From NCBI GenBank assembly GCA_037447655.1, contig JBBHKE010002129.1, forward strand, positions 1 through 62,000: 62,000 nucleotides of DNA. Reading direction: 5' to 3'. Positions 20,713-31,681 of this stretch are shown here, in pieces (position 1 is the stretch's first letter; every line of letters begins with the position of its first letter). The position numbers and the translations under genes are program-made. The notes beneath the pieces are model-generated. The model was not told the DNA's origin. It did not search any database and was given only the letters and a program-made list of their open reading frames with translations. The DNA is from Zygnema cylindricum. Its lineage: Eukaryota > Streptophyta > Zygnematophyceae > Zygnematales > Zygnemataceae.

Positions 20713-23365
20713 AACGAAGTTGTCAACCATTGACCTTCCTATAATGGCCACAAAGTATTTTATAGCTGTCCGTAATTCCTTCAGACTGACAGGGCATATT
20801 GCCTTAGATAATTTGATTGCCGGACAAGCAATCCAGGACATAAATCCTTTTGCCAAGGACATCTCACTTGTGGCAATGAAGTTATACGACCACTTCGTTT
20901 AGAGTGAGACAAAGGAGAAGGCCGTGACAGGTAAGGCCCGAAGGAATTTTGCAGATTCACTGGGGAAACTTCCTTAAGTGGGGGAGAACAATTAGAACTT
21001 CAAGCTTTGCGGAAGCTTAAAGGGAAGCAAGGTGTGGACAGCGGGCCTGAACCTACAATGGGGGTAGACGATCGGGTAACTATGTACAATTGCCTTAATT
21101 GTCAACAACTGGGACATGAATGGAAACGCTGCAGCGGGAGGCTCAAACCCGAGCTAGCCCTCAAGCTAAAGGAATGGGAAGTAGAGCGTTGAGAAAGGAG
21201 CCAGAAGCAGCACGACGAACGGCTCAAAGGAGCTGGGGGAGGGGAAGAACTCTGGTGATCAAGGATAATTACCGTCCAACCCCTTGAAACATAACCTCTA
21301 AAATGGCACAGTCTCAACTGCGGCAAATCAAACTGCCAAAGTTTTATGAGGCCCAGATTTCCAACGAGATTCGGAGCAAGTATACCACTGAGAGCCATAA
21401 TTGCGAGGCCTGTGGTTTTATGGGGCACAAGGAGGGGCAATGCTTCCGGAAAAATGGAATTCCGAAGGAAATGATGCAATTCGCTCTGTTCACGAAGGAG
21501 GAGAAACTGCCGTTGACCCTCTTCCATTACAACTTCTTTTCCCTTAGGGGGGCCGAGTTCTACCTCCACCACACTCTCTAGAACAAGCACCAGTTTCTCC
21601 AACCAGGCTTACTCTGGAGATTATCAACCAAAATCAAAGTGAGCAGATGGCTGCCATGGCCCTAAAATTGGTTGCACTTCGTCTGGGATTTTTCTTCCTG
21701 GTCGACTCCTCTTACTGCAGCGCAATGACTTCAAAGACAAAAACAAGAGTTACCACATAATTTTGCCGAGCTTGAACTTCAAAGCACAACGGGTGCTAAT
21801 GACGATGATTTGATGGGCTTGGATTTGGAACCCCTTAATGCCCACCATAACTGCAGCTTTCTGTATGGAGCGTGGAATGTGAGAGTGGGAGATGGTCGTA
21901 GAGAACTCCGCTCTTCAACCTAGGATCAACAGAGAGACTAGCAGAAAATGGGCTTGAAAGATCATAGCCGGAAGGCCGCCAAGCCTCTATCCTTCACACC
22001 CTGGTAGTAATGCTAAACAGTGACATACGCCTTGGGGTCAAGCCCACTCATCCTCCTCCTCATCCTCCTAAACCTAAACTGCCTTCCGATTTCGAAAATT
22101 ACCAGAGCGAGAAACAGCAACGGAAGAAGAAATCACAGGAAGAAGAATAACAGAACAATCAAGATTGGTTTGAGCGGTACATGGCCAAACGCCCTGATGA
22201 GGAATCACTCAAAACTCCACCAGTGTCCGATTCTCGCTCTGAGAGGGATGACAAGGGGGGAAAGAACATGATCAGGAACCACTTCGCCTACGTCATCCCA
22301 AAGAGCACCACTCCCTTCCTTCAAACTTGTTGTCATGCTAGTTTGACACCTTATATCGTACGCCCTGACCCATGTGAAGACTCTTGCCTCTTCTCATAAT
22401 CTGCCCGAAGAGATCCTCATTTAGGCCTTGAAGAAGAGATACATTCCGAAAAAGACAAAGTCGACAAGGTAACACCACTCACATCGGTATATTTGTCTTC
22501 AGATCGTAAGACCCCTATGGTGGATAGGGAGTACAAAACCTTGTCCGTAGCTCTTATTCTGAACCAGACAGGCAATTTCAAACTTAATGGGTACGGCGGG
22601 TACTAAGACGCTGTGGTAGACACCGGAGTACTTCGCAACCTTATTACCACTTCCGCATTGAAAAAAATGCGTGAAGAACTCAGACCCCAAAATTTGCCTC
22701 TGTAACATATGCGTAAGCACGGTAAGCAACGGCACTCAACCAGTCCATAGGATCATCAAAGCCATGGACATTGAATTTTCTGATGATGCTAGACAGAAGG
22801 TGAAAATTGAACTTCCTTTCTTAGTGGTAGAAGGTAAGCACTTTGAAATCGTGTTGGGAATGGCTACTTGGACCCTGATAAATATGAGTTTAAGTGTTTG
22901 AAAAGAGCAATGTAGCGTTCGAGACCACTGAAATCCCGAAGGAACCAAGGTGGTGGTTCCTTTAGATTTATAAAACAGGGGAAAGACAAATGTTCCTATA
23001 TCTGGCTTTTACCTAGTGTATTCTACATCCTCTCCGGCCGAACTGTTTGATTCTTCCATCGATATCGTAGAGGACATCTAGCAATTCCCGATTTCCAAGC
23101 AGTGGGCGAGGGAATACACACATAGATTATTGCAGGTTGTAAAACTCCGACGGGGAGTAGATCATGCTTTCTTCGCCTTATTATCATTAGCGAAAATGGA
23201 ATCGACAACTGGGTCCTATGTTTTCCAAACCAAGACTTGTAACAAGGACTTACATCGACAAGTGGTGTCATTAAGAGTCCCCAACACCAGACTTCGGATT
23301 TAATCTTTATTTTTAGGAATTAGTTCCGATTAAGAAGCAATTTTGAAAGCAGGATATCGGGTGGA
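20713..23365 (+). pseudogene. Right arm of the old retroelement: gag knuckles and protease
   Basis: Continuation of 4253-6990 beyond G1. First CCHC knuckle: CLNCQQLGHEWKRC (21091-21132). Second: CEACGFMGHKEGQC (21402-21443), about 90 codons later and in another frame. A charged, Pro/Lys-rich linker follows (around 22050-22300, with WFERYMAKRPDEES). A retropepsin-like pair is then seen: AVVDTG (D-T-G at 22619-22627) and, ~75 codons on, HFEIVLGMATW. Stops and frameshifts occur throughout. No reverse transcriptase is recognisable before the solo LTR at 23371. Two separated knuckles plus a DTG protease make a retroelement origin likely; the class is unknown. Confidence 0.55.
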
Positions 23366-24424
23366 GTCATTGTAGAAACTAATGGTTTTTATTAGTATTT
23401 TCTAGGTCTGAAAAGAAATATAGAAGCCAAGGCAGTCTATCTCTAACTTCTCTCTCCAACTCTCAAACTTATCGCAGTCACTGAGAAATTGGAGAGGAAG
23501 CTAGAGCCATGGCTACCTTGGCTATCCTGAGGTTTACGGAAATTTTGTATTAGGATTTATTATATCTAAAAGGTATGTGCCGGCGGCAAGATTTGATCCT
23601 TGTACCTATCGGCCGGCAGACAGGAATTAGACGGTAGCCTTAGCCGTTAACTCTAGCAGTAGTGTTACGCACTACATAGTTTGATATTTATTTAAACTTG
23701 TATACGTACGATAAATCGTTTAACTGTTACGGATTACGGGATACATAGATCCAGTAGTTTATAATGTACAAATTACGGTACGGAAAAAAAATCAATACCG
23801 CGCATTCGTTTCGTAAGTGAAACAAATACCGCGCATGTGTTTATTACGGCTACGATTAAATCCGAATTTAATCGGACGGCCGGGATTAGCGCCGAGATCG
23901 CGGAGGAAGATTTCGGCGGTTTGTGGCCATCGCCACAGCGGATGACGCCTGGCAAAAATTCCGTTGGATTGTGGAATCTCCGGAGATTATGGTACTGAAT
24001 CCGGATTTGACATGTGTCGACATTTAGGCCATGTCGTACAATGTCCGTACCTAAAGTACACCGGCAGCTGTACTTTTGCGTACGGAACTCAATTCTGATT
24101 GGTTCCGTACATCAGTAGATAGAGTCTGTGAGAGAGATAGGACTTAGAAAAATTAGAAGATAGGACCCCCTCTCCCAGAGAGCTTCTGTACAAAAGGTCA
24201 ACTTTGACCCTCCATAACTTACTACTCAGGGGAGCAAATTCAGAGATTCTTTTTGCTATCGACTCAGGGGAGTCTTACCTTCATAGGGGTGAACGTGGTC
24301 AGTGTTTTTGTGTGCCAGGGTGGCAGTGTTTTTTGCTGAAACACAAAGGGGTCAACATTATCCTAGAGGCTTCTTGGAAGCTGTCTACTCTGAGGACTTA
24401 TGGAGGTCTCAGAGTTTCAGTCAT
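23366..24424 (+). mobile_element. Solo LTR of copia family A with perfect target duplication
   Basis: LTR 23371-24419 (1049 bases, the same length as both A1 LTRs), beginning TGTAGAAACTAATGG and ending CTCAGAGTTTCA. It is flanked by GTCAT on both sides (23366-23370 and 24420-24424). No internal element sequence is present, so the two LTRs of a former element recombined. It inserted into the old retroelement arm. On its minus strand it holds the tRNA-like module (B box at 23590-23599, A box at 23637-23650). Confidence 0.93.
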
Positions 24425-24642
24425 ATGCAGCATTGGAGATTTTATCGGAGGCACGAGTTGTCAGCTAACATCGCCTCCATCAACTGCACCGTTTGTTTCT
24501 GAACAGCTTATTGTGTCTTCCATTTCCAAAGCTCGCCCGAGTCTTCCCCATAATTTGGATAACATTATGGCACCTCATTTAGCTAGTGTGGGCAGAGTAG
24601 ATCTGGTTGTAGCGGAATGGCCAAAGTTGATCTGGTTGTTGC
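24425..24642 (+). other. Short unrecognised stretch right of the solo LTR
   Basis: Continuation of the DNA left of 23366. An open frame runs on from the LTR end (to 24653) but shows no motif I can name. It probably belongs to the old retroelement. Confidence 0.3.
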
Positions 24643-25345
24643 TGTTGAAATAAACAGGTTTTGTATTTTCTAGGTCTTAATATATTAGCGAAAAAAGAAC
24701 ATGCACGCAGCCTGCCTTCATCTCTTCTCTCTCTCCCCCATACTTGTTGTAGTCACTGAAGGAGAGAGAGAGTGATAGAGCCATGGCAGCCTCAACTCTA
24801 TATACAGGGCTAGAGAGTGACCTTAAGTCACTCTCAACAAAAAGGTTGTGTAGTAGGACTAGAACTGCCGACCGGTAGTGCGTGGCGTAGACGTCCGCTC
24901 TAACCAGTCTGTCATAGAAGTTTGCTAGAGTATATAGGGGGTGATCAATTTTTAAATAGTGTTACATAATCTAATCCGATTAACGGAAAATGTTATTGTA
25001 ACGTCATAGAACGGTTCAAATTCAGTGCGGACTGAATCCCGCACGAAACAAATAAATCTGACATTTGTTTGGACGGTCGATATTTAATGCCGGTTCGTAT
25101 CCAACGACATACCTCTTTGCAGAGATCACGGAAGAGTCACTTTGGCGTTTTATGACATTGCATGACCTGTAGCCACGTGGAGAGATATCATTCAGTCGCA
25201 GGAATTCTGAGGAACATACAAACGAGTGAAGAGTAGACACGCGTCCGCTTAATAACCTTGTCGTACATAGGCCGTACAAAAGGTACATCGGCAGTAGTAC
25301 TTTTTCGTATGGTACAATGATTTGATTGGTCTGTAATCACCGACA
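24643..25345 (+). repeat. Truncated copia-type LTR (family F)
   Basis: Begins TGTTGAAATAAACAGG and shares the LTR layout of families A and B: a GAGAGAG-rich start with GCCATGGCAGCC, a tRNA-like module on the minus strand, CCACGTGG (25173-25180), and a CGTAC/GTAC-rich part near 25260-25320. It breaks off at about 25345, where the G2 gypsy fragment begins, so U5 and any internal part are lost. Confidence 0.6.
24844..24915 (-). other. tRNA-like module, antisense in LTR F
   Basis: On the minus strand GACAGACTGGTTAGAGCG (24896-24913) resembles an A box with its D arm. AGTTCTAGTCC (24856-24866) is one base from a B box. Spacing is about 40 bases. No T-run terminator is obvious. Confidence 0.5.
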
Positions 25346-25349
25346 TCAT

Positions 25350-25540
25350 ACCCCTTTACCACCTGTTCGGGTTACCTCGGACGAGTATGAGGTGGAGTAG
25401 ATCTTTCACTCGCGCCGCTCTCAAAATTCCAATCCTGATCAATATTTGGTGCGTTGGAAGGGCTACGGTGCTTAGATGACTCGTGGGTGAATGAGGAGGA
25501 TCTACATTCTCCAAAGTTGTTACGCCGGTTTCAGCAGAGT
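25350..25540 (+). pseudogene. G2 chromodomain
   Basis: EYEVE, then YLVRWKGYG and DSWVNEEDLHSPKLLRRF, corresponding to G1 11900-12047. A one-base loss after KGYG shifts the frame. Where G1 has the stop TAG (12048), G2 reads CAG, and the frame stays open into the extension. Confidence 0.75.
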
Positions 25541-27500
25541 GAGGACACTCGGCTACACCGGAGGGGCAATTGCAACGGTCGCAATAAAATGACAAAGCGC
25601 AGTGTCCCAATTATCGCAATTATCACAATTATATTGGGAACGCGGCAACAAAACGCTGCGGCGATGTTACCTCTCCGCAAGGCTACAGCAACGAAGCCAC
25701 CGCAGCGCAACATGGGTATGAGGTCGTCACAGGATGGCAGCGCCACCGCTGCGCTAACAAGGATGCGCAATGGCGAAATTTTGTTTCACCACCATGGTTA
25801 TAACAAACTCTCAGTTTTGCCACAGCAGCGCAGTCATATGAATGTTGGACGTTGCGATACCCTCGCACGCTGCGACGCTTCGCGAAGTCCAAAAGTGAAA
25901 CCCTCAACCCTCGTTGAAAAAACCGCCATCCGCCCTCTCGACCAACTTAGTCTCAACAGCTTGGAAATTGCTTCCTTTCGCACATTTAGTTTGCCTTCAC
26001 TTTTGGAATTACCGGAATTGTCTTATAAAACGGTGTCTATGGCCTCGTCGTTCTCTCCACCATCGAAAAGGAGGAGACTTCTACGAGTGGGGCAAGGAGA
26101 TGTGAACCGCCTCGAGAGATTATTAATGGCGGCAAAGGCCATGGTAGAAGCAAACAAGAGAAGGGAAAAAGAAGCGTGGCTGGAACTTGAGGAAACCGCT
26201 AGTAGCGAGGTAGGGTCGCCAAACACCAATGGAGGGGAGGGGTCAGAGAATTCACAGGACCCCGAGTACAGTCTATTACCGGAAGGAGATGAGGAGGATG
26301 AGGAGGATCATGAGCTCTCGAACGAAGAGGAGCCGGAGCCGGAACCAACACCCCCACCAATAGAGGAGCGTGCCTCAGATTAGGAGGTGATGAGGGACCC
26401 AAATAAGGAGAGTACCGCAGACGAGCAATCATTTGAAAGTAGAGAGAAGAAGGCAGAGTCACAATACCCTAGTGGCAACGATGTGTTCTTCCTTCGAAGG
26501 GACCAAAGGGATACGGAGGAGGAAAGTGAACAAGAAGAGGAAATTCTTGATTACCTTTTCCCACTCTTTGTCGACACCTGGAATCCGGACCTCACTTTCG
26601 CCTTCGCTAAACGGTTCTATTGGGATCCCTTGAAGTTTCTCGAGGAGTGGCGTATAGGAAAGTCTGGGGGCCCTCTCAATATCCCCGCCGATGTAGTGTG
26701 AGGAAAGTGAACAACAAGAGGAAATTTCCGATTACCTTTTCCCACTCCTTGTCGACACCCGGTATCCGGACCTCACTTTTGCCTTTGCTAAACGGTTCTA
26801 TATGGATCCCTTAGAGTGGCCCGAGGAGTGGCGTATAGGAAAGCCAAAGGGCCCTCTCGATATTCCCGCCGACGTATCGTCACACCCAGCGTGGAATGTT
26901 ATACGGACAAAGGACCTGGGGAACAATCACAAAGGTTATGTGTAGGTAAACCCACACACTTTGTCGTTTGTGGAAGTAGTAGAGGAGAACTACCAGTACA
27001 GGATAGATGATCTTGGGTTACTCCGTCATTACCACCCGTGGGAAGTCCGCCTCCATGACATCATCTATAGGGTGAAGGTCACCCTTGAGGTACGGGCACT
27101 CAAGCTGGCCCGAAAAATTGCTTAGCAGCGGGCCCGAGTTGCAAGAAAACACGTAACCTTCAAGTTACAGAAAGTAACTCGGTGGGAATCGGAGGAAGAA
27201 GAAGCGGAAGAAGTTCCCCCTGTGATTGAACCCGAAGAACCCCAGATTCCGGCACCCGAGGAACCTAAATCGGTGGCCATTTTGCCACAACCCAAAGTAC
27301 CTGACACTGTAACCGAGGAGGGGGAAGACCAGGTTCGGAGCGGGTCACCCGGAGGAGGTTGGCAGCGGCGGATCATCACATTGCGTTGCTGGAGACCCAA
27401 TGTGAGCAACTCCAAAATCAGCTCGACGCCCTTTGCCAAGAGTTTGAGGAGTATCGCGATGAAACATACGTTATACTTCGGCAGTTGCAATTTCCATGAG
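25541..27500 (+). pseudogene. G2 post-chromodomain extension
   Basis: The 309-aa frame 25454-26383 runs without a stop from the chromodomain through the Arg/Ala/Gln-rich part, the FSPPSKRRRLLRVGQGD segment and the acidic EPEPEPTPPPIEERASD segment. The stop TAG at 26381 is CTA-GAG-like sense sequence in G1. The following frame (26387-26701) gives DPNKESTADEQ, YPSGNDVFFLRR and DYLFPLFVDTWNPDLTFAFA. A 181-base tandem duplication then breaks the frame. Further pieces to 27498 match the G1 C-terminus, including the coiled coil. Function unknown. Confidence 0.7.
26520..26881 (+). repeat. 181-base tandem duplication inside G2
   Basis: AGGAAAGTGAACAA begins at 26520 and again at 26701. The two units have diverged but align to the GCCGATGTA/GCCGACGTA end. 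181 is not a multiple of three, so the duplication shifts the frame. Confidence 0.85.
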
Positions 27501-27544
27501 GCATTCAAGGTTTAGCGCGACGCTGAATCCTTAGTGGGAGGCAC

Positions 27545-28030
27545 TATAACTGGGTTACAGGATTTGAGTACTTAGTGGCTAGGGCTAGGCTGCTATGGTT
27601 GCGGTTATAGAGCAGCGCAGCCGTGATCCCAGACCAGCGCAGCGCAACGGCAAAGCAACTTAGGAGCGAAGCAACTTAGTAGCGCAGCAACATAACACCG
27701 CAACATAGGAACGCTGCAGAATGTAGATCTAGCGGTATAGTTCTAGAAGAATGTTTGGATAGGTCTCGAATGAGCGTGAAGGTCAACGTGTAAAGTTGTA
27801 TTGTACTAGGTTGACTAGGAGCTAGCTAGTTTAAATAGTCAAGCACGTCTAGTGAGTAGGACACTCTTTGAGTAGATCTTCTCAGTGAGCCAAACCTTGT
27901 ACTCTCTTCAAAGAAATAAAGCGAGACCTTGTATGTCAGTGCTGTGTGATCCTACTGTTGCTATAGGAAGATCCTTGGTGTTTTTCGCTGTGCGTTGTGG
28001 CGTGATGAGTGCATTATTGTCCCTTTTACA
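27545..28030 (+). repeat. 3' LTR of gypsy G2
   Basis: TATAACTGGGTTACAGG at the start (G1: TGTAACAGGGTTAC), AGCGCAGC-type repeats, TTTAAATAGTCAAGCACG as TATA-like region, AATAAA at about 27913, end CCCTTTTACA. About 60 bases shorter than the G1 LTR, with fewer repeat units. Confidence 0.8.
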
Positions 28031-28049
28031 GGTGCCTAACGTTACAAAT

Positions 28050-29214
28050 GTGCATGGATGCACCTGAATCTTTGATCCAGCCTGCTCCACCTTTTAATCC
28101 ACCATAAGCACAATCCTACCTTCGTGGAAATTTTACCTCATTTTTTGCCTCCAACTCCTCATCCAAAAGGAGCTCATCGTCCTCGTCATCGTCCTCCGAT
28201 TCGGCCTGATGTACCTGTGTTACAATGGTCTTTTTCTTTCCTCTCGGGGTTCCACCGGTTTGCCCCTCCTTTAACCGAAGCTTGGTTAGCTTAGTGCACT
28301 CTTCCATATAGTGCTCCGGTTTCTTATAAAAATAACATAAACCTTTGGGAGCCCTTGGTGCGAACTAGTCGGTCTGATTTTTGTGCTCCCTCCCCCTATA
28401 GTTTCTGACCGGTTTTGACAAATCCTTATTTCTCTAATCGGTCGCAGTTGCCAAGACTTGCCCACTCTTTCCTCTTATTCGGATCTCAATCGTATTCTCC
28501 CTAACGAGAATCATCCCTACCACTGAGTTCCATATCCACCTTCAATTCGGCAAGTCCTGCACATGGTTGACTATGTTCTTGAACTCATCAGGTAACTTCA
28601 TGAGTAAACAATTAACCTTTTCTCTTTCACTAAAATCTTTTCCCGCACTCTCTAGCTCCATAAAGAGTGTAGCAAGCTCATTCCAAAAATCCAACATCTT
28701 CCCCCCTTTGTATACATACTCTTTTACTTTCTAATCAGCCAAATGTTGTTGCTTAATCGTACCACTTCGATACTTCTCTATGAGAGCCATCCAAAGATCA
28801 GATTTCCTTTTTACATGCAAATGAGGACATGCAAGTCCTTGAGTAAGATGGTGTAGGATGAAGTGTTTTGGCGCCATATTGTTGAAGTCCTAGGTTTTAG
28901 TATTATTCTCCTCGTTCCTCAGAATAGGTGATTTGAATGGTGAACCAGTTGCTATTGGTGTGGTTGTCTCCTTCTCCGTTCCTTTGTTCAACCCCTCTCT
29001 TTCCTTTGTCTCCTCTGTTGAAGATGGATCTGCTATCTTTGTGAATCTGCTTCCTAAAAAACCTGGAGGGATTCCAAGACTTGATGGACGCCCCACTCGT
29101 CCACTCACTATCCCCCAAAACCTTTTTTGGCATAGAGCTTCAGTCATCATATTTTTCTAGTATATGAAGCCAGTTCCATTGAATGTTGGTACTCTAGAGG
29201 GTGGGTCCATAACC
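28050..29214 (-). pseudogene. gag: Copia A2: gag and start of protease, truncated
   Basis: Minus-strand sequence closely matching A1 18120-19295. The gag N-terminus crosses the primer-binding site (29200-29214, GGTTATGGACCCACC), then GFIY-stop, MMTEALCQKRFWGIVSGRVGRP, and an acidic linker (EDDDEDDELLLDEELEAKNE). It ends just at the protease start (near 28050, MHMC-like). Several stops. Integrase, RT and the 3' LTR are missing. The left junction is with the G2 LTR end, with about 20 unmatched bases between. Confidence 0.8.
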
Positions 29215-30280
29215 TGAAATTGTGAGACCTCCATAAGTCCTCAGAGTAGACAGCTTCCAAGAAGCCTCTAGGATAATGTTGACCCCTTTGGGTTTCACCA
29301 AGAACAACTGCCACCCTAGCTGACAAAAACTCGGACCAACCTCACCTTTATGAATGCAAGACTCCCCTAAGTGGATACAAAAAGAATCTCTAAATTTGCT
29401 CCCCTGAGCACTAAGTTATAGAGGGTCAAAGTTGACCTTTTGTACAGAAAGCTCTGTGGGAGAGAGGGTCATATCTACCAACTTTTCTAAGTCCTATCTC
29501 TCTCACAAACTCTATCTAGTGATCTACGTAACCAATCATATTACATCTCCGTACATAAAAGTACAATTGCTGATGTACTTTCCGTATGGATACTGTAAGA
29601 CATGCCCTAAATATCAATACGTGGTATATCAGGATTAGCTCATTTAATCTTCGGAGATGGAGCGATCTAATGTTATGTTGCCACGTGTCATCCAATGTGG
29701 CGATGACCAAAAACCGCCGAAATCCTTTTTTGCGATCTCGACATTCATTCCGGCCGTCCGATTGAATGCAAAATTAATCGTAACTGTTATAAATACGTGC
29801 GCGGTATTCGTTTCGCTATCGAAACAAATGCGCGGTACTCGTTTTTTATACATACCGTAATCCGTACTTTTACATTGTTGGATTTACGTATGCCGTAAAC
29901 AATTTCAGTTAAACAATTTACCCTACGTGGTAATGTTTAAATAAACATCAAACCATAAAGTATATATCAGTAGTTTTAGACTTAACGGATAAGGCTACCG
30001 CTACAAACTGTTTCCCGTCCGGCAGGTACCAGGATCAAATCCTAAATGCAACATATATCCTTTTAAAATATAAACCCCTAATGGTAAAATAAACTAATCT
30101 ATTTCCCGCAAACCTCTAGATAGCCTAGGTAGCCATGGTTCTAGCTTCCTCTCCAATTTCTTTGTGACTGTGACAAGTGTGAGAGTTGGAGAGAGAAGTT
30201 AGAGATAGACTGCAATGACTTCTTTCTATATTTCTATTTAGAACTAGAAAATACTTAAAAACGGACCATCAATTTCTACA
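29215..30280 (-). repeat. 5' LTR of copia A2
   Basis: 1066 bases. It starts on the minus strand TGTAGAAATTGATGG at 30280 and ends CTCACAATTTCA at 29215. It is a diverged A-family LTR. On the plus strand the tRNA-like module is CTTAACGGATAAGGC (29980-29995) with GGATCAAATCC (30032-30042). Confidence 0.85.
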
Positions 30281-30282
30281 TC

Positions 30283-30690
30283 TAACATCTGTTATGGCTC
30301 TGCGATGGGGAAACTTCATAAACTTCCCTTACCTCAAACCGCAGATTTTAGATCAGCTAACCTCTTGGAACCGATTCATTCAAATGTGTGGCGACCCTCT
30401 AAAATACCATCACTTGTTGGCAACAAATACTTTGTCACATTTACTGACGACTTCTTTAGATTTAGCAGGATCTATTTGATGAAGGAGAAAAAGGAGGTCT
30501 TCACCCACTACCAATGCTTTCGAGTTTGGGGAGAGAAGCTTCATGGCAAATCCATTCTTTCGTTAAGGTCTACGAATAGAGGTGAATAAAATTCTAATTA
30601 ATTTGTTGCTTACTTAAAAGAAAATGATTTCTCTCATCAGTTTACTGTGCCATATACTCCTGAGCAGAACGAAGTTTCAAATGGATGAAC
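30283..30690 (+). pseudogene. Copia integrase fragment
   Basis: Plus-strand frames read GKLHKLPLPQ, NLLEPIHSNVWRPSK, KYFVTFTDDFFRFSRIYLM, then LKENDFSHQFTVPYTPEQNEVSNG. This is the copia integrase catalytic core: the first D is changed to N in HSNVWRP, and the PEQN..G end of the DDE motif is recognisable. It is not from A2, which lies on the other strand. It is probably part of an element into which A2 inserted. Confidence 0.75.
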
Positions 30691-30699
30691 AAAACTAGG

Positions 30700-31152
30700 A
30701 GTGATTGGAGCAAATTGAGAGGATAAAGGAAAGGTAGAGGGAGAGAGAGTGGCAAATTGTGAGGGTGAGGGAGAGGGAGAGGGAAAAGGAGAGGGAGATA
30801 GAGGGGTAGATTGAACGGATGTGGGATAGGGAGAGGGAAAGAGAGGGTGAGAGAGAGCGCCAGAGTGAGAGGGAGAGGGAGAGGGAGAGAGAGCGGCATA
30901 TTGAGAGGAAAAGGGAGAGGGTGAGAGAGAGGAAGAGAGAGCAATAGATTCAGAGGATGAGGGAGGGGGAGTGGGATAGAGAGCGGTAGATTGTGAGGGT
31001 GAGTGAGAGGGAGAGGGATAGGCAGAGGGAGAGAGAGCAAGAGATTAAGAGGATGAGGGAGTTGGAGAGGGAAAGGGAGAGGGAGAGAGAGGGAGAGGGA
31101 GAGGGAGAGGGAAAGTGAGAGGAAAAGAGAACGGCAGATTGTGAGGGTGAGG
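30700..31152. repeat. GA-rich low-complexity tract (left of the TRIM)
   Basis: Imperfect repeats of GAGGGAGAGGGAGA with interspersed GGCAGATTGTGAGGGTGA units. Long open frames on the minus strand here are Leu/Pro/Ser repeats created by the simple sequence and are not genes. Confidence 0.9.
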
Positions 31153-31378
31153 TGTTAGATTGGCACGTGAAGCCGATCGAATACAGGGTAGAACATAGAA
31201 TATCCATACTCGACAGCCTGTAAGATATGGGTATAGACTTGCTAGTCTCTACATCGAGCTGGTGGCACAGTGGTGGTGCGTTCGTAGCTGAAGTGAAAGG
31301 TCCCAGGTTAAAACCTTGGCCTGCTCAATTTTCCCAAGTGTGGGATAGGCCAAATCCCGGATTTCTAGAAAATCAACA
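31153..31378 (+). repeat. TRIM LTR1
   Basis: 226 bases. tRNA-like part: GGTGGCACAGTGGTGGTGCG (31261-31280) and GGTTAAAACCT (31306-31316). Confidence 0.9.
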
Positions 31379-31391
31379 TGGTATCGGAGCC
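31379..31391 (+). other. TRIM primer-binding site
   Basis: TGGTATCGGAGCC abuts the LTR and differs at one base from the complement of the initiator tRNA-Met 3' end (TGGTATCAGAGCC). Confidence 0.88.
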
Positions 31392-31435
31392 AGCGGGATA
31401 TTGGATGGTTTTATTGGCCTTCTCGTGAGGGGGGT

Positions 31436-31681
31436 TGTTGGATTAGCACGTGAATCCGATCCAATACAGGGTAGACTATAGAATATCCATACTCGAACAG
31501 CCTGTAAGATATGGGTACGGACCCGCCAATCTCTACATCGAGCTGGTGGCACAGTGGTGAGCTGGTGGCACAGTGGTAGTGCGTTTGCAGCTGAAGTGAA
31601 AGGTCCCAGGTTCAAACCTTGGCCGGATCAATTTACCCAAGTGTGGAATATGCCGAATCCCGGATTTTTAAAAAATCAACA
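31436..31681 (+). repeat. TRIM LTR2
   Basis: 246 bases. Longer than LTR1 because the 19-base unit GAGCTGGTGGCACAGTGGT, which covers the A box, is duplicated in tandem. B box GGTTCAAACCT at 31609-31619. Confidence 0.9.
31561..31625 (+). other. tRNA-like module in TRIM LTR2 (tRNA-Cys-like)
   Basis: A box TGGCACAGTGGTAGTGCG (31566-31583), then TTTGCAGCTGAAG, AGGTCCCA and B box GGTTCAAACCT (31609-31619). TGCAG and AGGTCCC sit as in plant tRNA-Cys(GCA), which is the closest tRNA I can see by eye; this is only an impression. LTR1 has the same module with a weaker B box. Confidence 0.6.

Larger units (their letters stand above)
25350..28030 (+). mobile_element. Gypsy G2: 5'-truncated sister of G1
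   Basis: Starts inside pol at the codons before the chromodomain (CCCCTTTACCACC; compare 11868 in G1) and runs through the post-chromodomain extension to a 3' LTR ending CCCTTTTACA at 28030. No gag, protease, RT or RNase H is present. The left junction is with LTR F, the right with copia A2. Confidence 0.85.

Noticed and set aside
30642-31207. Leu/Pro/Ser-rich open frames on the minus strand
   Set aside because: Products of the GA-rich tract without start context or motifs. The same applies to 31633-32136.
31561-31625. Genuine tRNA gene in the TRIM
   Set aside because: A and B boxes are present, but the acceptor and anticodon stems are not intact. Treated as tRNA-like.
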